From contig OY744517.1 of assembly GCA_963556195.1 (NCBI GenBank), positions 83,093,214-83,157,213 of the forward strand: a stretch of 64,000 bases of DNA, written 5' to 3'. A model generated the notes under the pieces. That model was not told where the DNA came from. It saw only the letters and a program-made list of their open reading frames with translations, and did not search any database. This stretch comes from Sepiola atlantica (taxonomy: Eukaryota; Mollusca; Cephalopoda; Sepiida; Sepiolidae). Of the stretch, positions 1 to 11,212 are shown piece after piece (within the stretch, counting starts at the first letter, position 1; every line of letters begins with the position of its first letter). The translations under genes and the position numbers were made by a program.

Positions 1-445
1 GAAAAATTAGTCCCAAATCAGCAAAAGCAGCAAAAAAAAAAAAAAATTAGTCCCAAATGCACTCAAATGAAACAGTAATAATGAGCGAGAATACACCTTC
101 TTGACGGGCGGCACAACTATGAAAAGTATCCCACCCCCAATAAAGACCAAACAGTCAAAACTCCGTTCCCAAGTTACCATTCCAAGTCACTGATAGTATT
201 GGCATTCCAGATCTATTCCATCAAAAGGAAAGGCGACACAAATGTCCATTTGCAATTCATGCGGTCGTGCTAGCCTTATTTCCAGGGCTGACTCGCTCCC
301 TTTCGAGATGGACACACAACGAGGCAAATGAATAACAATCCCGCAGAAAATCCCCTTTTAAGAAAAGGCTCCCTAAATAGTAGACATAAAATATTTATCT
401 ATAATACAGTTTTTAAAAATTTAGTTTCTATTTTAAAAATTATTC

Positions 446-501
<56 letters not shown>

Positions 502-1834
502 AAATAATGCCCCAGAGTTATTTTTTTTTTTGTATCATCTTTTGTTCAATTGTTCATTAAATACTATAGCTTCTCAAACCCATTTTCTTCCTAAGATGTA
601 TGCATATATAAATCGTCCGAGTTGTAATTATGAATAAACTGGTCAGATGTGTTTTTTTTTCAGTTTTCCTGTTCTTCATTTCTCCCTCTTGTGTCTTCTC
701 TTCCCGCTTCTTTTTCTGTCTAGAGGCTGTGCGTTTTATGGCAATTCCAAAAGATCTTCTTTGCTGGAAACAAGCGTGTCACGGAAAACAAATTTTTTTT
801 TTGTATTGCCTTCATATATTAATGTATTCTCACTATGCATTGTCGGCAGGACAGGTATCTAAAACTACCATTTTTTATTTGTACTCTTCCCTCTCCCCAG
901 TGGATAGCTCCGTACGAGTCCCAGATATACGTTTTTACCAGATAGTGTCTGCTGGAAAAGAGGTTGACCATTGTGACTTTCCCCTCACCATGATGTCCTC
1001 ATGAGATCTCATCCCTCTCTCTCTCTCATTATACAATAATACTAGTATCATACACTATATAATATTATAGGATTAAATATATGTAAATTCTATATTTATG
1101 AGCCAATAATATGAACACAAACCAATAAGACCCAAAAATTAAATGTTAAAAAAACTATCACATATTGTATAAACAGCGGTGCTCAAAGAAAAAAACTCAA
1201 AATTGGAAAAGTAACAAGTCATCTGATATGCTCTCAAATTAAGTAGAAGCCAGGAACAGAGATCCGACTGGCAAATGCACTGTCATGAACCAGAAATGGA
1301 AAGATCGTTGTTTCAGAACAATTTTACAGTGCAGCCTATACAAGTCAACGAACTTGCACGAATATGGAAAGTTACCATTATGAGAACACTTGTTGAGGTT
1401 CTCATTAGAAGGGTCTCTGGTGACAAGATGGCATTGAAAAATTTCTACAACTGAAGAGATGAGCTCATAGTCCAAGATGAACTGATACTGCAAGGATAAA
1501 GGATAAAGAATAAAGGACAGTCATGTGACTTGAAATGAAATAGAAACACATGCTGACTACTGTAGAATGTACATGTCTGCTAGTCAGGTATATCCAAGGA
1601 AATTAGACATGCACAATTTATGCAGCTCATTAATCAGTGAAAGCTCAGATTATTGCACTAGTGCCAGGAAGATCATTGCAACCAGTAGCAATTGACCTCA
1701 CATTGTGGCAAACGAAGAACTACATGGTCACAGTCAATAGACAGAAAATTCTTTGAGAATAACATACTCAACACACCTACGTGAGAATCAGTGATCGAAT
1801 GTGTGAAGGCACACTGACTTCTGACGATGAACCC
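1..1834. other. Unassigned AT-rich stretch with a (TA)n tract
   Basis: No gene, RNA or transposon end was recognised. The first 60 bases hold a short repeat (ATTAGTCCCAAAT twice) around a poly-A run. A (TA)n tract lies at about 450-495 and a (CT)n tract at about 1013-1027. Open frames here (for example 630-1004) are short, rich in Phe/Ser from T/C-rich sequence and lack domain signals. Confidence 0.6.
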
Positions 1835-2088
1835 CAGAAGTGGCTATTCAAATATGAGACTCTTCAGAAAACAGTTATTGTCACATGCCCTTAAAACGTT
1901 CCTAAGAAGTGGCTATTCAAATATGAGACTATCCAGAAAACAGTTATTGTCACATGCCCTTAAAACGTTCCTAAGAAGTGGCTATCAAAATATGAGACTC
2001 TCCAGAAAACAGTTATTGTCACATGCCCTTAAAACGTTCCTAAGAAGTTGCTATTCAAATATGAGACTCTCCAGAAAACAGTTATTGT
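1835..2088 (+). repeat. 69-bp satellite, left block
   Basis: Almost four copies of a 69-bp unit, beginning with AGAAGTGGCTATTCAAATAT and ending in a run containing CAGTTATTGT. It is the same unit as the large block at 2456-7558, separated from it only by the 367-bp insertion at 2089-2455. The two blocks were therefore one array before the insertion. Confidence 0.95.
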
Positions 2089-2455
2089 TGAAGTAATAAC
2101 GAAGGTCCAACAAAACGCAAATCACTCTTGAGTAAAAAACGAAGGTCCAAAGAAACGCAAATCACTTTGTCCGTAGATCACAAAGTGCTCTGTCAGCTTC
2201 CAAAGCAGATCTCTACGTTCGTCAGACGTGCACTTACTTCGCACCGTTTCGTTGAAGACGGTAAGAGACCCGCTTTTATTAGGCTGTGGCACACCTAATT
2301 TGCATGCGTGCAATGTGACTTCGCGAGACTCCGTGTGAACCATACGTAATAAAGGTTCACGGACGCCATGTTGAATTCTTTTCCTTCATCCGCAGCGCAC
2401 AGGACAGACAAACACGAGGACGTTTTGCAGGTAAGCCCTCTTCACGTTCCCCACA
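2089..2455 (+). mobile_element. Probable solo LTR inserted in the satellite
   Basis: A 367-bp non-satellite segment interrupts the 69-bp array. It starts TGAAG, ends CCACA (TG...CA) and is bordered by the direct duplication ATTGT at 2084-2088 and 2456-2460, exactly what integrase leaves around an LTR. It is richer in GC and CpG than the array. An internal tandem duplication near 2100-2170 shares AACGAAGGTCCAA and AACGCAAATCACT. An AATAAA lies near 2347 and a CAGGTAAG donor-like motif near 2428, which suggests plus orientation. No internal retrotransposon genes are present, so a solo LTR left by LTR-LTR recombination is the simplest reading. The minus-strand frame 2122-2343 (73 aa) is not recognised. 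Other TG...CA insertions cannot be excluded without a full-length relative. Confidence 0.75.
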
Positions 2456-5400
2456 ATTGTCACATTCCCTTAAAACGTTCCTAAGAAGTGGCTATTCAAA
2501 TATGAGACTCTCCAGAAAACAGTTATTGTCACATTCCCTTAAAACGTTCCTAAGAAGTGGCTATTCAAATATGAGACTCTCCAGAAAACAGTTATTGTCA
2601 CATGCCCTTAAAACGTTCCTAAGAAGTGGCTATCCAAATATGAGACTCTCCAGAAAACAGTTATTGTCACATACCCTCAAAACGTTCCTAGGAAGTGGCT
2701 ATCAAAATATGAGACTCTCCAGAAAACAGTTATTGTCACATGCCCTTAAAACGTTCCTAAGAAGTGGCTATCCAAATATGAGACTCTCCAGAAAACAGTT
2801 ATTGTCACATGCCCTCGAAACGTTCCTAGGAAGTGGCTATTCAAATATGTAACTCTCCAGAAAACAGTTATTGTCACATGCTCTTAAAACGTTCCTATGA
2901 AGTGGCTATCCAAATATGAGACTCTCCAGAAAACAGTTATTGTCACATGCCCTTAAAACGTTCCTAAAAAGTGGCTATTCAAATATGAGACTCTCCAGAA
3001 AATAGTTATTGTCACATGCCCTTAAAACGTTCCTAAGAAGTGGCTATTCAAATATGAGACTCTCCAGAAAACAGTTATTGTCACATGCCCTTAAAACGTT
3101 CCTAAGAAGTGGCTATTCAAATATGAGACTCTCCAGAAAACAGTTATTGTCACATGCCCTTAAAACGTTCCTAAGAAATGGTTATTCAAATATGAGACTC
3201 TCCAGAAAACAGTTATTGTCACATGCCCTTAAAACGTTCCTAAGAAGTGGCTATTCAAATATGAGACTCTCCAGAAAACAGTTATTGTCACATGCCCTTA
3301 AAACGTTCCTAAGAAGTGGCTATCCAAATATGAGACTCTCCAGAAAACAGTTATTGTCACATGCCCTTAAAACGTTCCTAAGAAGTGGCTATTCAAATAT
3401 GAGACTCTCCAGAAAACAGTTATTGTCACATGCCCTTAAAACGTTCCTAAGAAGTGGCTATTCAAATATGAGAATCTCCAGAAAACAGTTATTGTCACAT
3501 GTCCTTAAAACGTTCCTAAGAAGTGGCTATCAAAATATGAGACTCTCCAGAAAACAGTTATTGTCACATGCCCTTAAAACGTTCCTAAGAAGTGGCTATT
3601 CAAATATGAGACTCTCCAGAAAACAGTTATTGTCACATGCCCTTAAAACGTTCCTAAGAAGTGGCTATTCAAATATGAGACTCTCCAGAAAACAGTTATT
3701 GTCACATGCCCTTAAAACGTTCCTAAGAAGTGGCTATCAAAATATGAGTCTCTCCAGAAAACAGTTATTGTCACATGCCCTTAAAACGTTCCTAGGAAGT
3801 GGCTATCCAAATATGAGACTCTCCAGAAAACAGTTATTGTCACATGCCCTTAAAACGTTCCTAAGAAGTGGCTATCCAAATATGAGACTCTCCAGAAAAC
3901 AGTTATTGTCACATGCCCTCAAAACGTTCCTAGGAAGTGGCTATTCAAATATGTAACTCTCCAGAAAACAGTTATTGTCACATGCTCTTAAAACGTTCCT
4001 ATGAAGTGGCTATCCAAATATGAGACTCTCCAGAAAACAGTTATTGTCACATGCCCTTAAAACGTTCCTAAAAAGTGGCTATTCAAATATGAGACTCTCC
4101 AGAAAATAGTTATTGTCACATGCCCTTAAAACGTTCCTAAGAAGTGGCTATCCAAATATGAGACTCTCCAGAAAACAGTTATTGTCACATGCTCTTAAAA
4201 CGTTCCTAGGAAGTGGCTATTCAAATATGAGACTCTCCAGAAAACAGTTATTGTCACATGCCCTTAAAACGTTCCTAAGAAGTGGCTATCAAAATATGAG
4301 TCTCTCCAGAAAACAGTTATTGTCACATGCCCTTAAAACGTTCCTAGGAAGTGGCTATCAAAATATGAGACTCTCCAGAAAACAGTTATTGTCACATGCC
4401 CTTAAAACGTTCCTAAGAAGTGGCTATCCAAATATGAGACTCTCCAGAAAACAGTTATTGTCACATGCCCTCAAAACGTTCCTAGGAAGTGGCTATTCAA
4501 ATATGTAACTCTCCAGAAAACAGTTATTGTCACATGCTCTTAAAACGTTCCTATGAAGTGGCTATCCAAATATGAGACTCTCCAGAAAACAGTTATTGTC
4601 ACATGCCCTTAAAACGTTCCTAAAAAGTGGCTATTCAAATATGAGACTCTCCAGAAAATAGTTATTGTCACATGCCCTTAAAACGTTCCTAAGAAGTGGC
4701 TATTCAAATATGAGACTCTCCAGAAAACAGTTATTGTCACATGCCCTTAAAACGTTCCTAAGAAGTGGCTATTCAAATATGAGACTCTCCAGAAAACAGT
4801 TATTGTCACATGCCCTTAAAACGTTCCTAAGAAATGGTTATTCAAATATGAGACTCTCCAGAAAACAGTTATTGTCACATGCCCTTAAAACGTTCCTAAG
4901 AAGTGGCTATTCAAATATCAGACTCTCCAGAAAACAGTTATTGTCACATGCCCTTAAAACGTTCCTAAGAAGTGGCTATCCAAATATGAGACTCTCCAGA
5001 AAACAGTTATTGTCACATGCCCTTAAAACGTTCCTAAGAAGTGGCTATCCAAATATGAGACTCTCCAGAAAACAGTTATTGTCACATGCCCTTAAAACGT
5101 TCCTAAGAAGTGGCTATTCAAATATGAGACTCTCCAGAAAACAGTTATTGTCACATGCCCTTAAAACGTTCCTAAGAAGTGGCTATTCAAATATGAGAAT
5201 CTCCAGAAAACAGTTATTGTCACATGTCCTTAAAACGTTCCTAAGAAGTGGCTATCAAAATATGAGACTCTCCAGAAAACAGTTATTGTCACATGCCCTT
5301 AAAACGTTCCTAAGAAGTGGCTATTCAAATATGAGACTCTCCAGAAAACAGTTATTGTCACATGCCCTTAAAACGTTCCTAAGAAGTGGCTATTCAAATA

Positions 5401-7558
5401 TGAGAATCTCCAGAAAACAGTTATTGTCACATGTCCTTAAAACGTTCCTAAGAAGTGGCTATCAAAATATGAGACTCTCCAGAAAACAGTTATTGTCACA
5501 TGCCCTTAAAACGTTCCTAAGAAGTGGCTATTCAAATATGAGACTCTCCAGAAAACAGTTATTGTCACATGCCCTTAAAACGTTCCTAAGAAGTGGCTAT
5601 TCAAATATGAGACTCTCCAGAAAACAGTTATTGTCACATGCCCTTAAAACGTTCCTAAGAAGTGGCTATCAAAATATGAGTCTCTCCAGAAAACAGTTAT
5701 TGTCACATGCCCTTAAAACGTTCCTAGGAAGTGGCTATCCAAATATGAGACTCTCCAGAAAACAGTTATTGTCACATGCCCTTAAAACGTCCCTAAGAAG
5801 TGGCTATCCAAATATGAGACTCTCCAGAAAACAGTTATTGTCACATGCCCTCAAAACGTTCCTAGGAAGTGGCTATTCAAATATGTAACTCTCCAGAAAA
5901 CAGTTATTGTCACATGCTCTTAAAACGTTCCTATGAAGTGGCTATCCAAATATGAGACTCTCCAGAAAACAGTTATTGTCACATGCCCTTAAAACGTTCC
6001 TAAAAAGTGGCTATTCAAATATGAGACTCTCCAGAAAATAGTTATTGTCACATGCCCTTAAAACGTTCCTAAGAAGTGGCTATCCAAATATGAGACTCTC
6101 CAGAAAACAGTTATTGTCACATGCTCTTAAAACGTTCCTAGGAAGTGGCTATTCAAATATGAGACTCTCCAGAAAACAGTTATTGTCACATGCCCTTAAA
6201 ACGTTCCTAAGAAGTGGCTATCAAAATATGAGTCTCTCCAGAAAACAGTTATTGTCACATGCCCTTAAAACGTTCCTAGGAAGTGGCTATCAAAATATGA
6301 GACTCTCCAGAAAACAGTTATTGTCACATGCCCTTAAAACGTTCCTAAGAAGTGGCTATCCAAATATGAGACTCTCCAGAAAACAGTTATTGTCACATGC
6401 CCTCAAAACGTTCCTAGGAAGTGGCTATTCAAATATGTAACTCTCCAGAAAACAGTTATTGTCACATGCTCTTAAAACGTTCCTATGAAGTGGCTATCCA
6501 AATATGAGACTCTCCAGAAAACAGTTATTGTCACATGCCCTTAAAACGTTCCTAAAAAGTGGCTATTCAAATATGAGACTCTCCAGAAAATAGTTATTGT
6601 CACATGCCCTTAAAACGTTCCTAAGAAGTGGCTATTCAAATATGAGACTCTCCAGAAAACAGTTATTGTCACATGCCCTTAAAACGTTCCTAAGAAGTGG
6701 CTATTCAAATATGAGACTCTCCAGAAAACAGTTATTGTCACATGCCCTTAAAACGTTCCTAAGAAATGGTTATTCAAATATGAGACTCTCCAGAAAACAG
6801 TTATTGTCACATGCCCTTAAAACGTTCCTAAGAAGTGGCTATTCAAATATCAGACTCTCCAGAAAACAGTTATTGTCACATGCCCTTAAAACGTTCCTAA
6901 GAAGTGGCTATCCAAATATGAGACTCTCCAGAAAACAGTTATTGTCACATGCCCTTAAAACGTTCCTAAGAAGTGGCTATCCAAATATGAGACTCTCCAG
7001 AAAACAGTTATTGTCACATGCCCTTAAAACGTTCCTAAGAAGTGGCTATTCAAATATGAGACTCTCCAGAAAACAGTTATTGTCACATGCCCTTAAAACG
7101 TTCCTAAGAAGTGGCTATTCAAATATGAGAATCTCCAGAAAACAGTTATTGTCACATGTCCTTAAAACGTTCCTAAGAAGTGGCTATCAAAATATGAGAC
7201 TCTCCAGAAAACAGTTATTGTCACATGCCCTTAAAACGTTCCTAAGAAGTGGCTATTCAAATATGAGACTCTCCAGAAAACAGTTATTGTCACATGCCCT
7301 TAAAACGTTCCTAAGAAGTGTCTATTCAAATATGAGACTCTCCTGAAAACAGTTATTGTCACATGCCCTTAAAACGTTCTTAAGAAGTGGCTATTCAAAT
7401 ATGAGACTCTCCAGAAAACAGTTATTGTCACATGCCCTTAAAACGTTCCTAAGAAATGGCTATTCAAATATGAGACTCTCCAGAAAACAGTTATTGTCAC
7501 ATGCCCTTAAAACGTTCCTAAGAAGTGGCTATCCAAATATGAGACTCTCCAGAAAACA
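2456..7558 (+). repeat. 69-bp satellite, main block with higher-order structure
   Basis: About 74 head-to-tail copies of a 69-bp unit. Because 69 is divisible by three, one frame reads as a 23-residue repeat (SHALKTFLRSGYSNMRLSRKQ plus LL) over hundreds of residues. Recurrent variant units break it with stops: AATATGTAAC, GAAAATAGTT and CCTATGAAG. Substitutions are largely non-synonymous (TCA/CCA/CAA at one codon), so selection for protein is not apparent. A higher-order period of 28 units (1932 bp) is visible: 4113-4508 recurs at 6045-6440 and the block from 4665 recurs from 6597. The stop-bearing trio of units recurs near 2850, 3950, 4505, 5885 and 6435. Recent amplification of multi-unit blocks by unequal exchange is inferred. 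Confidence 0.97.
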
Positions 7559-8213
7559 GCCAACCGGAAGTGCAGAGCTTCAGATCTATTTCTAGGGATG
7601 CTGAATTTATATACCACATCAACTGAAGGGTTCAAAATTTGTTCAATGCAGAGATTCTTAGGTAGAACTAAAAATTCACTACCCATACACTGCTGAGGAA
7701 GCATAGAAGAATCAAGAAAGAAATCTTAAAAAACATGACACAGACGAAGAACTGCCTCTGCATAGGTGTCCATCCATCCTAGCGACATGCGAGATAGTGG
7801 TGAGAAATGGCAGTCACTAAATGATTTATTAGCAGGCGTTATGAGAGAAACTGATGCAAGGATATCGCCGAAGCAGATCAACAGCAGCCACATACCCTAA
7901 CAGATAAGCTTCAGAGACAACTATGTGTAAAAGGTTCCACACCACAAGACATTTCCAATGAGAAAGAAACAGTATTTGAAGAGGACAGCAGACCCCCTAA
8001 CAAACATATTCAGGCCATATTATACAGAAGTCACCCTTCTTCAGAAATAAATAAAATATCCCATTTCTTTTTCCTTTTCATGACAATTCTAGACTCTAAT
8101 CATATATAACATTGCTGATTAAAACACATTAACATATATATGGTACGACAAGTTAACACATAATTCAGTAAGTCTCGGGCCTGACATATAGATGACTCCA
8201 TTAATAGAGAATC
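7559..8213. other. Unassigned flank between satellite and LTR element
   Basis: No coding region or repeat was recognised. The satellite stops abruptly at CAGAAAACAG and this AT-rich sequence runs to the TATAT target duplication (8214-8218) of the next LTR element. Confidence 0.5.
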
Positions 8214-8218
8214 TATAT

Positions 8219-8387
8219 TGTAATAAACTCACAAGAGGAGATGTATATTTAAACTCGTTTTATTAGTCGTTCTTTACAAGATGATACTACTGTAATGGCG
8301 GCTACACATGCGTAGTGAAACCCGGATGTTAGTTGGTTTCTTAGTTCAAGGGACACTACTCTGTCTGCACATGTTACATACATTACA
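8219..8387 (-). repeat. 3' LTR of the gypsy element
   Basis: 169 bp, TG at 8219 and CA at 8386-8387 on the plus strand. Identical to 12484-12652. Because the genes run leftward, this is the downstream LTR. The preceding TATAT (8214-8218) is one copy of the target duplication. Confidence 0.95.
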
Positions 8388-8399
8388 TCCCTCCACCCA
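8388..8399 (-). promoter_or_regulatory. Polypurine tract
   Basis: Directly inside the 3' LTR the minus strand reads TGGGTGGAGGGA, a purine-rich run abutting the LTR as expected for the plus-strand DNA primer of LTR retroelements. Confidence 0.8.
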
Positions 8400-8417
8400 T
8401 AGTTCCGAATTACTTGT

Positions 8418-10541
8418 TTATGTGACATAGTCTTTCAAGTGCTTCGGTTTGTTTTTTGTTCTTTCACCACATCTAATGGTTTCTCTTACTGGCGCCTCCT
8501 GCTGTGTATTCCCCCCTCCATTTGTTGTTTCCTGGTCCGGACTCAAGCTACCTGGACTACTGGTGCCTGAGGTCAGTGGGATCACCCAGTCTGTATCCAA
8601 ATTTTGATTTCTATTTTGTGGACTTGTTCTTCCTATTTCCGAAGCTCTATCTGCGTCCAGCTCCATCTGTTTTTTTACATGGTCCACATGTCTCCTTACC
8701 ACTGTCCCCGACTCCAGTTTAATTTCATATGACACTGGACCTGTCCGTCTCTTGACCACTCCCTTTTTCCATCTTGGTCCTGTATAGAAATTTTTGGCCC
8801 AGACTAATTCACCTTCTCTAAATTCTCGTATGCTCCGAGAGTTGTCATGATATTTCTTTTGAATTTCCTGGTGTTTTCTCATACGCTCCCTCACTGTAGT
8901 TTTCTGTGGAATGATCCAATCCAAAACTGTCTTTATTTTCCGGTTCATTAATAATTCTGCTGGTGATATGCCAGTGACCGTTTGTGGTGTGGAGTTATAT
9001 GACAACAAGAAACGGCTCAGTTTCGAACTTAGGGAGCCTTTCTCATGACTCATTTTTTTCATTCCTTCCTTAAAAATCCGCACATATCTTTCAGCCAATC
9101 CATTTGAAGAGGGGTGTTTTGGGGCTGTTGTGATATGTTGGATTCCTTGTCTTGACATAAATGCTTGGAATTCTTCACCTACAAAAACGGCTGCATTATC
9201 AGTTACAATTTTTGGGGGCAACCCGTGAGTTGCAAAACATCTTTGTAGGTGTTCCAGGGTGGCGTTTGTGGTGGATGAGTTTGACATGTAGACGTCTAAC
9301 CATTTGCTGAACGCATCCACTATTACCAGAAACATGTGACCTTTAAATGGGCCTGCATAATCTATGTGAAGTCTGGACCACTCCTCTTCAGGGATTTCCC
9401 AAGGATGTAAAGGTGCGGTTGCTGGCATTTGATTGGTTTGTTGACACTCATAGCAATTCCTCACCTTAAATTCTATTTCCTGGTCTAATTTTGGCCACCA
9501 GAAATAGCTTCTGCTCAGCCCTTTCATTTTTACAATTCCTGGATGTCCCTCATGGAGTGCCTCTAAAAGTTCTTTCCGCCCTTGTATTGGCACCACTACT
9601 CGCTTTCCCCACAGTAAGCATTCCTCCACAATTCCCAATTCATGTCTTCTATTAAAATAAGGGTGCCAATCTTCTGTAGTAGGGCACTTCTCTGGCCACC
9701 CATTTTTTACATAGTCCAGCACCTGTTTTAGGAGTTTATCCTTTTTTGTCCACCTGGCGATTTCTTGATGTGTAACAGGAGCTTGATCCAGGTAGTCTAG
9801 CAGCATAATGTTCTCCTCTGGTATGGGCACTTCTCCCAGTGTTGTAGATCTTGGCAACCTACTCAACCCATCGGCATTTCCATTTTTTCTTCCCTCCCGA
9901 TATTCTAGCTGGTATGAATATGCAGATAGGATTACTGCCCAACGTTGAATTCTCGCCGAACTGATCTCTGGGATTTTCCTATTTTCTTTAAAATATCCCA
10001 AGAGCGGCTTATGATCAGTATATAATGTGAATGGCCTTCCATACAGATACTGGTGAAATTTTTTCACCCCAAAAACCACTGCCAATGCCTCCTTATCAAT
10101 TTGGGCGTAATTCTTTTCTACTGGTGCGAGGGTCCGTGATACAAAAGCTATTGGTCTTTCGGAGCCATCCTCCATGATGTGAGATAGTACAGCACCCACC
10201 CCATATGGGGAAGCATCAGATGCCACTGTCACGGCTTTGTTTGGGTCGAAATGTACCAACACTTTTGAGGAAGTTAATTGTTCTTTTGCTTCTTCCCATG
10301 CTCTTTCTTGTTTTGACGTCCACTCCCATATTGATTCCTTCTTCAATAACTGATGCAAAGGAGCTAGAATGTTTGAAATGTTCGGAATGTACTGGGCATA
10401 ATAATTTATCACCCCTAGAAAAGCTTGTAGCTCCTTTACCGATGTTGGGCGTGGTGCCTGCTTGATCGATTTCACTTTTTCCTCTGCAGGTTTTATGCCT
10501 TCCCTGTTTACTATGTGGCCTAGATATAATACCTCGGGCAC
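8418..10541 (-). CDS. pol: Gypsy pol, downstream part: RT thumb, RNase H, integrase
   Basis: A 707-residue open frame. Residues 1-70 are the RT connection (LGHIVNREG, then FLGVINYYAQYIP). RNase H follows at about 75-225 with acidic residues D109 (ASDAS), E151 (KEALA), D176 (TDHKPL) and D224 (NADGLSR). Integrase begins at about 325 with a zinc-binding H330/H333/C363/C366 module. Its core has D394, D448 and E484, giving the D,D(35)E spacing. The C-terminal end (about 600-660) has a GPVSY motif of the GPY/F module. It is the same polyprotein as the frame at 10565-11212, but shifted by one base near 10590, so this part can be translated with RT only if the frameshift is bypassed. The TDNAAVF variant of the usual TDNG(P)xF box is noted. 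The product would act in cDNA synthesis and integration. Confidence 0.93.
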   Translation of the reverse strand: MPEVLYLGHIVNREGIKPAEEKVKSIKQAPRPTSVKELQAFLGVINYYAQYIPNISNILAPLHQLLKKESIWEWTSKQERAWEEAKEQLTSSKVLVHFDPNKAVTVASDASPYGVGAVLSHIMEDGSERPIAFVSRTLAPVEKNYAQIDKEALAVVFGVKKFHQYLYGRPFTLYTDHKPLLGYFKENRKIPEISSARIQRWAVILSAYSYQLEYREGRKNGNADGLSRLPRSTTLGEVPIPEENIMLLDYLDQAPVTHQEIARWTKKDKLLKQVLDYVKNGWPEKCPTTEDWHPYFNRRHELGIVEECLLWGKRVVVPIQGRKELLEALHEGHPGIVKMKGLSRSYFWWPKLDQEIEFKVRNCYECQQTNQMPATAPLHPWEIPEEEWSRLHIDYAGPFKGHMFLVIVDAFSKWLDVYMSNSSTTNATLEHLQRCFATHGLPPKIVTDNAAVFVGEEFQAFMSRQGIQHITTAPKHPSSNGLAERYVRIFKEGMKKMSHEKGSLSSKLSRFLLSYNSTPQTVTGISPAELLMNRKIKTVLDWIIPQKTTVRERMRKHQEIQKKYHDNSRSIREFREGELVWAKNFYTGPRWKKGVVKRRTGPVSYEIKLESGTVVRRHVDHVKKQMELDADRASEIGRTSPQNRNQNLDTDWVIPLTSGTSSPGSLSPDQETTNGGGNTQQEAPVRETIRCGERTKNKPKHLKDYVT

Positions 10542-10564
10542 TAAAAATTTGCATTTTTCCCGGT

Positions 10565-11212
10565 TTAATTTAATTCCACTTTTCCTAGCCTGTTTAAAAC
10601 TTCCTCCAGGGTCTCTAAGTGTTTTTTCCTGGTTTTGCCTGTCAGTAGAATGTCGTCAATTCTAACAATTACATTTTCAATGCCCTGCAAAATGTTTTCC
10701 ATAGTTCTCTGAAATATTCCTGGGGATGATTTCAATCCATAGCATAGTCGGTTGTACATGAAAAGGCCTTTATGAGTATTGATAGTTGTTAATTTTCTAG
10801 ATTTTTCATCCATCAGTAATTGCTGGTAAGCTTGGCTTAAATCTAGCTTGGTATAGGCCTCACCTCCACCCAATGTCGCATACAGATCTTCTGTTTTTGG
10901 TATTGGATAATTATCCAATTTAGTGACTGGATTGATTGTCACTTTATAGTCCCCACAAATACGTACAGACTGATCCGCTTTTAAAATGGGTACTATTGGT
11001 GTAGCCCATTCAGAGAATTCCACTGGTGAAATTGTTCCTTCTTTTTGCAGTCTTCCTAATTCCTCTTCTATTTTCTTCTTCAGCATATAGGGTACTGACC
11101 TTAGTTTGAAATACCTGGGTTTTGCCTCTGGGTCTATATACAAACTGGCCTGGGTTCCTTTCACTTGACCTAACTTCCCATCGAACACAGCCTCATGCTT
11201 TGCTAATATTTC
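10565..11212 (-). CDS. pol: Gypsy pol, upstream part: reverse transcriptase, broken at both ends
   Basis: Open from the stop at 11213-11215 to a premature stop near 10565. Motifs, counted from a GTG at 11188: SEWATPIVPI (about 59-68), the catalytic Asp in KLDLSQAY (about 114-121), GLKSSPGIF (about 151-159) and the catalytic pair in VRIDDIL (about 175-181). The first position of the usual Y/F-x-D-D box is Arg. RT similarity continues without gap in a different frame (8418-10541), so one base was lost near 10585-10595. The upstream stop is in the same frame as gag-protease: a single TAA separates them, and residues between that stop and 11188 continue the polyprotein without a natural start. 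The element was probably one long gag-pol frame, now interrupted by nonsense. Programmed readthrough is less likely, because the TAA context matches no readthrough signal I know. Confidence 0.9.
   Translation of the reverse strand, partial: EILAKHEAVFDGKLGQVKGTQASLYIDPEAKPRYFKLRSVPYMLKKKIEEELGRLQKEGTISPVEFSEWATPIVPILKADQSVRICGDYKVTINPVTKLDNYPIPKTEDLYATLGGGEAYTKLDLSQAYQQLLMDEKSRKLTTINTHKGLFMYNRLCYGLKSSPGIFQRTMENILQGIENVIVRIDDILLTGKTRKKHLETLEEVLNRLGKVELN

Noticed and set aside
3009..7595. Long open frames encoding a 23-residue repeat protein
   Set aside because: They arise because the 69-bp satellite unit is divisible by three. Stops recur in variant units and substitutions change amino acids freely, so no protein constraint is visible.
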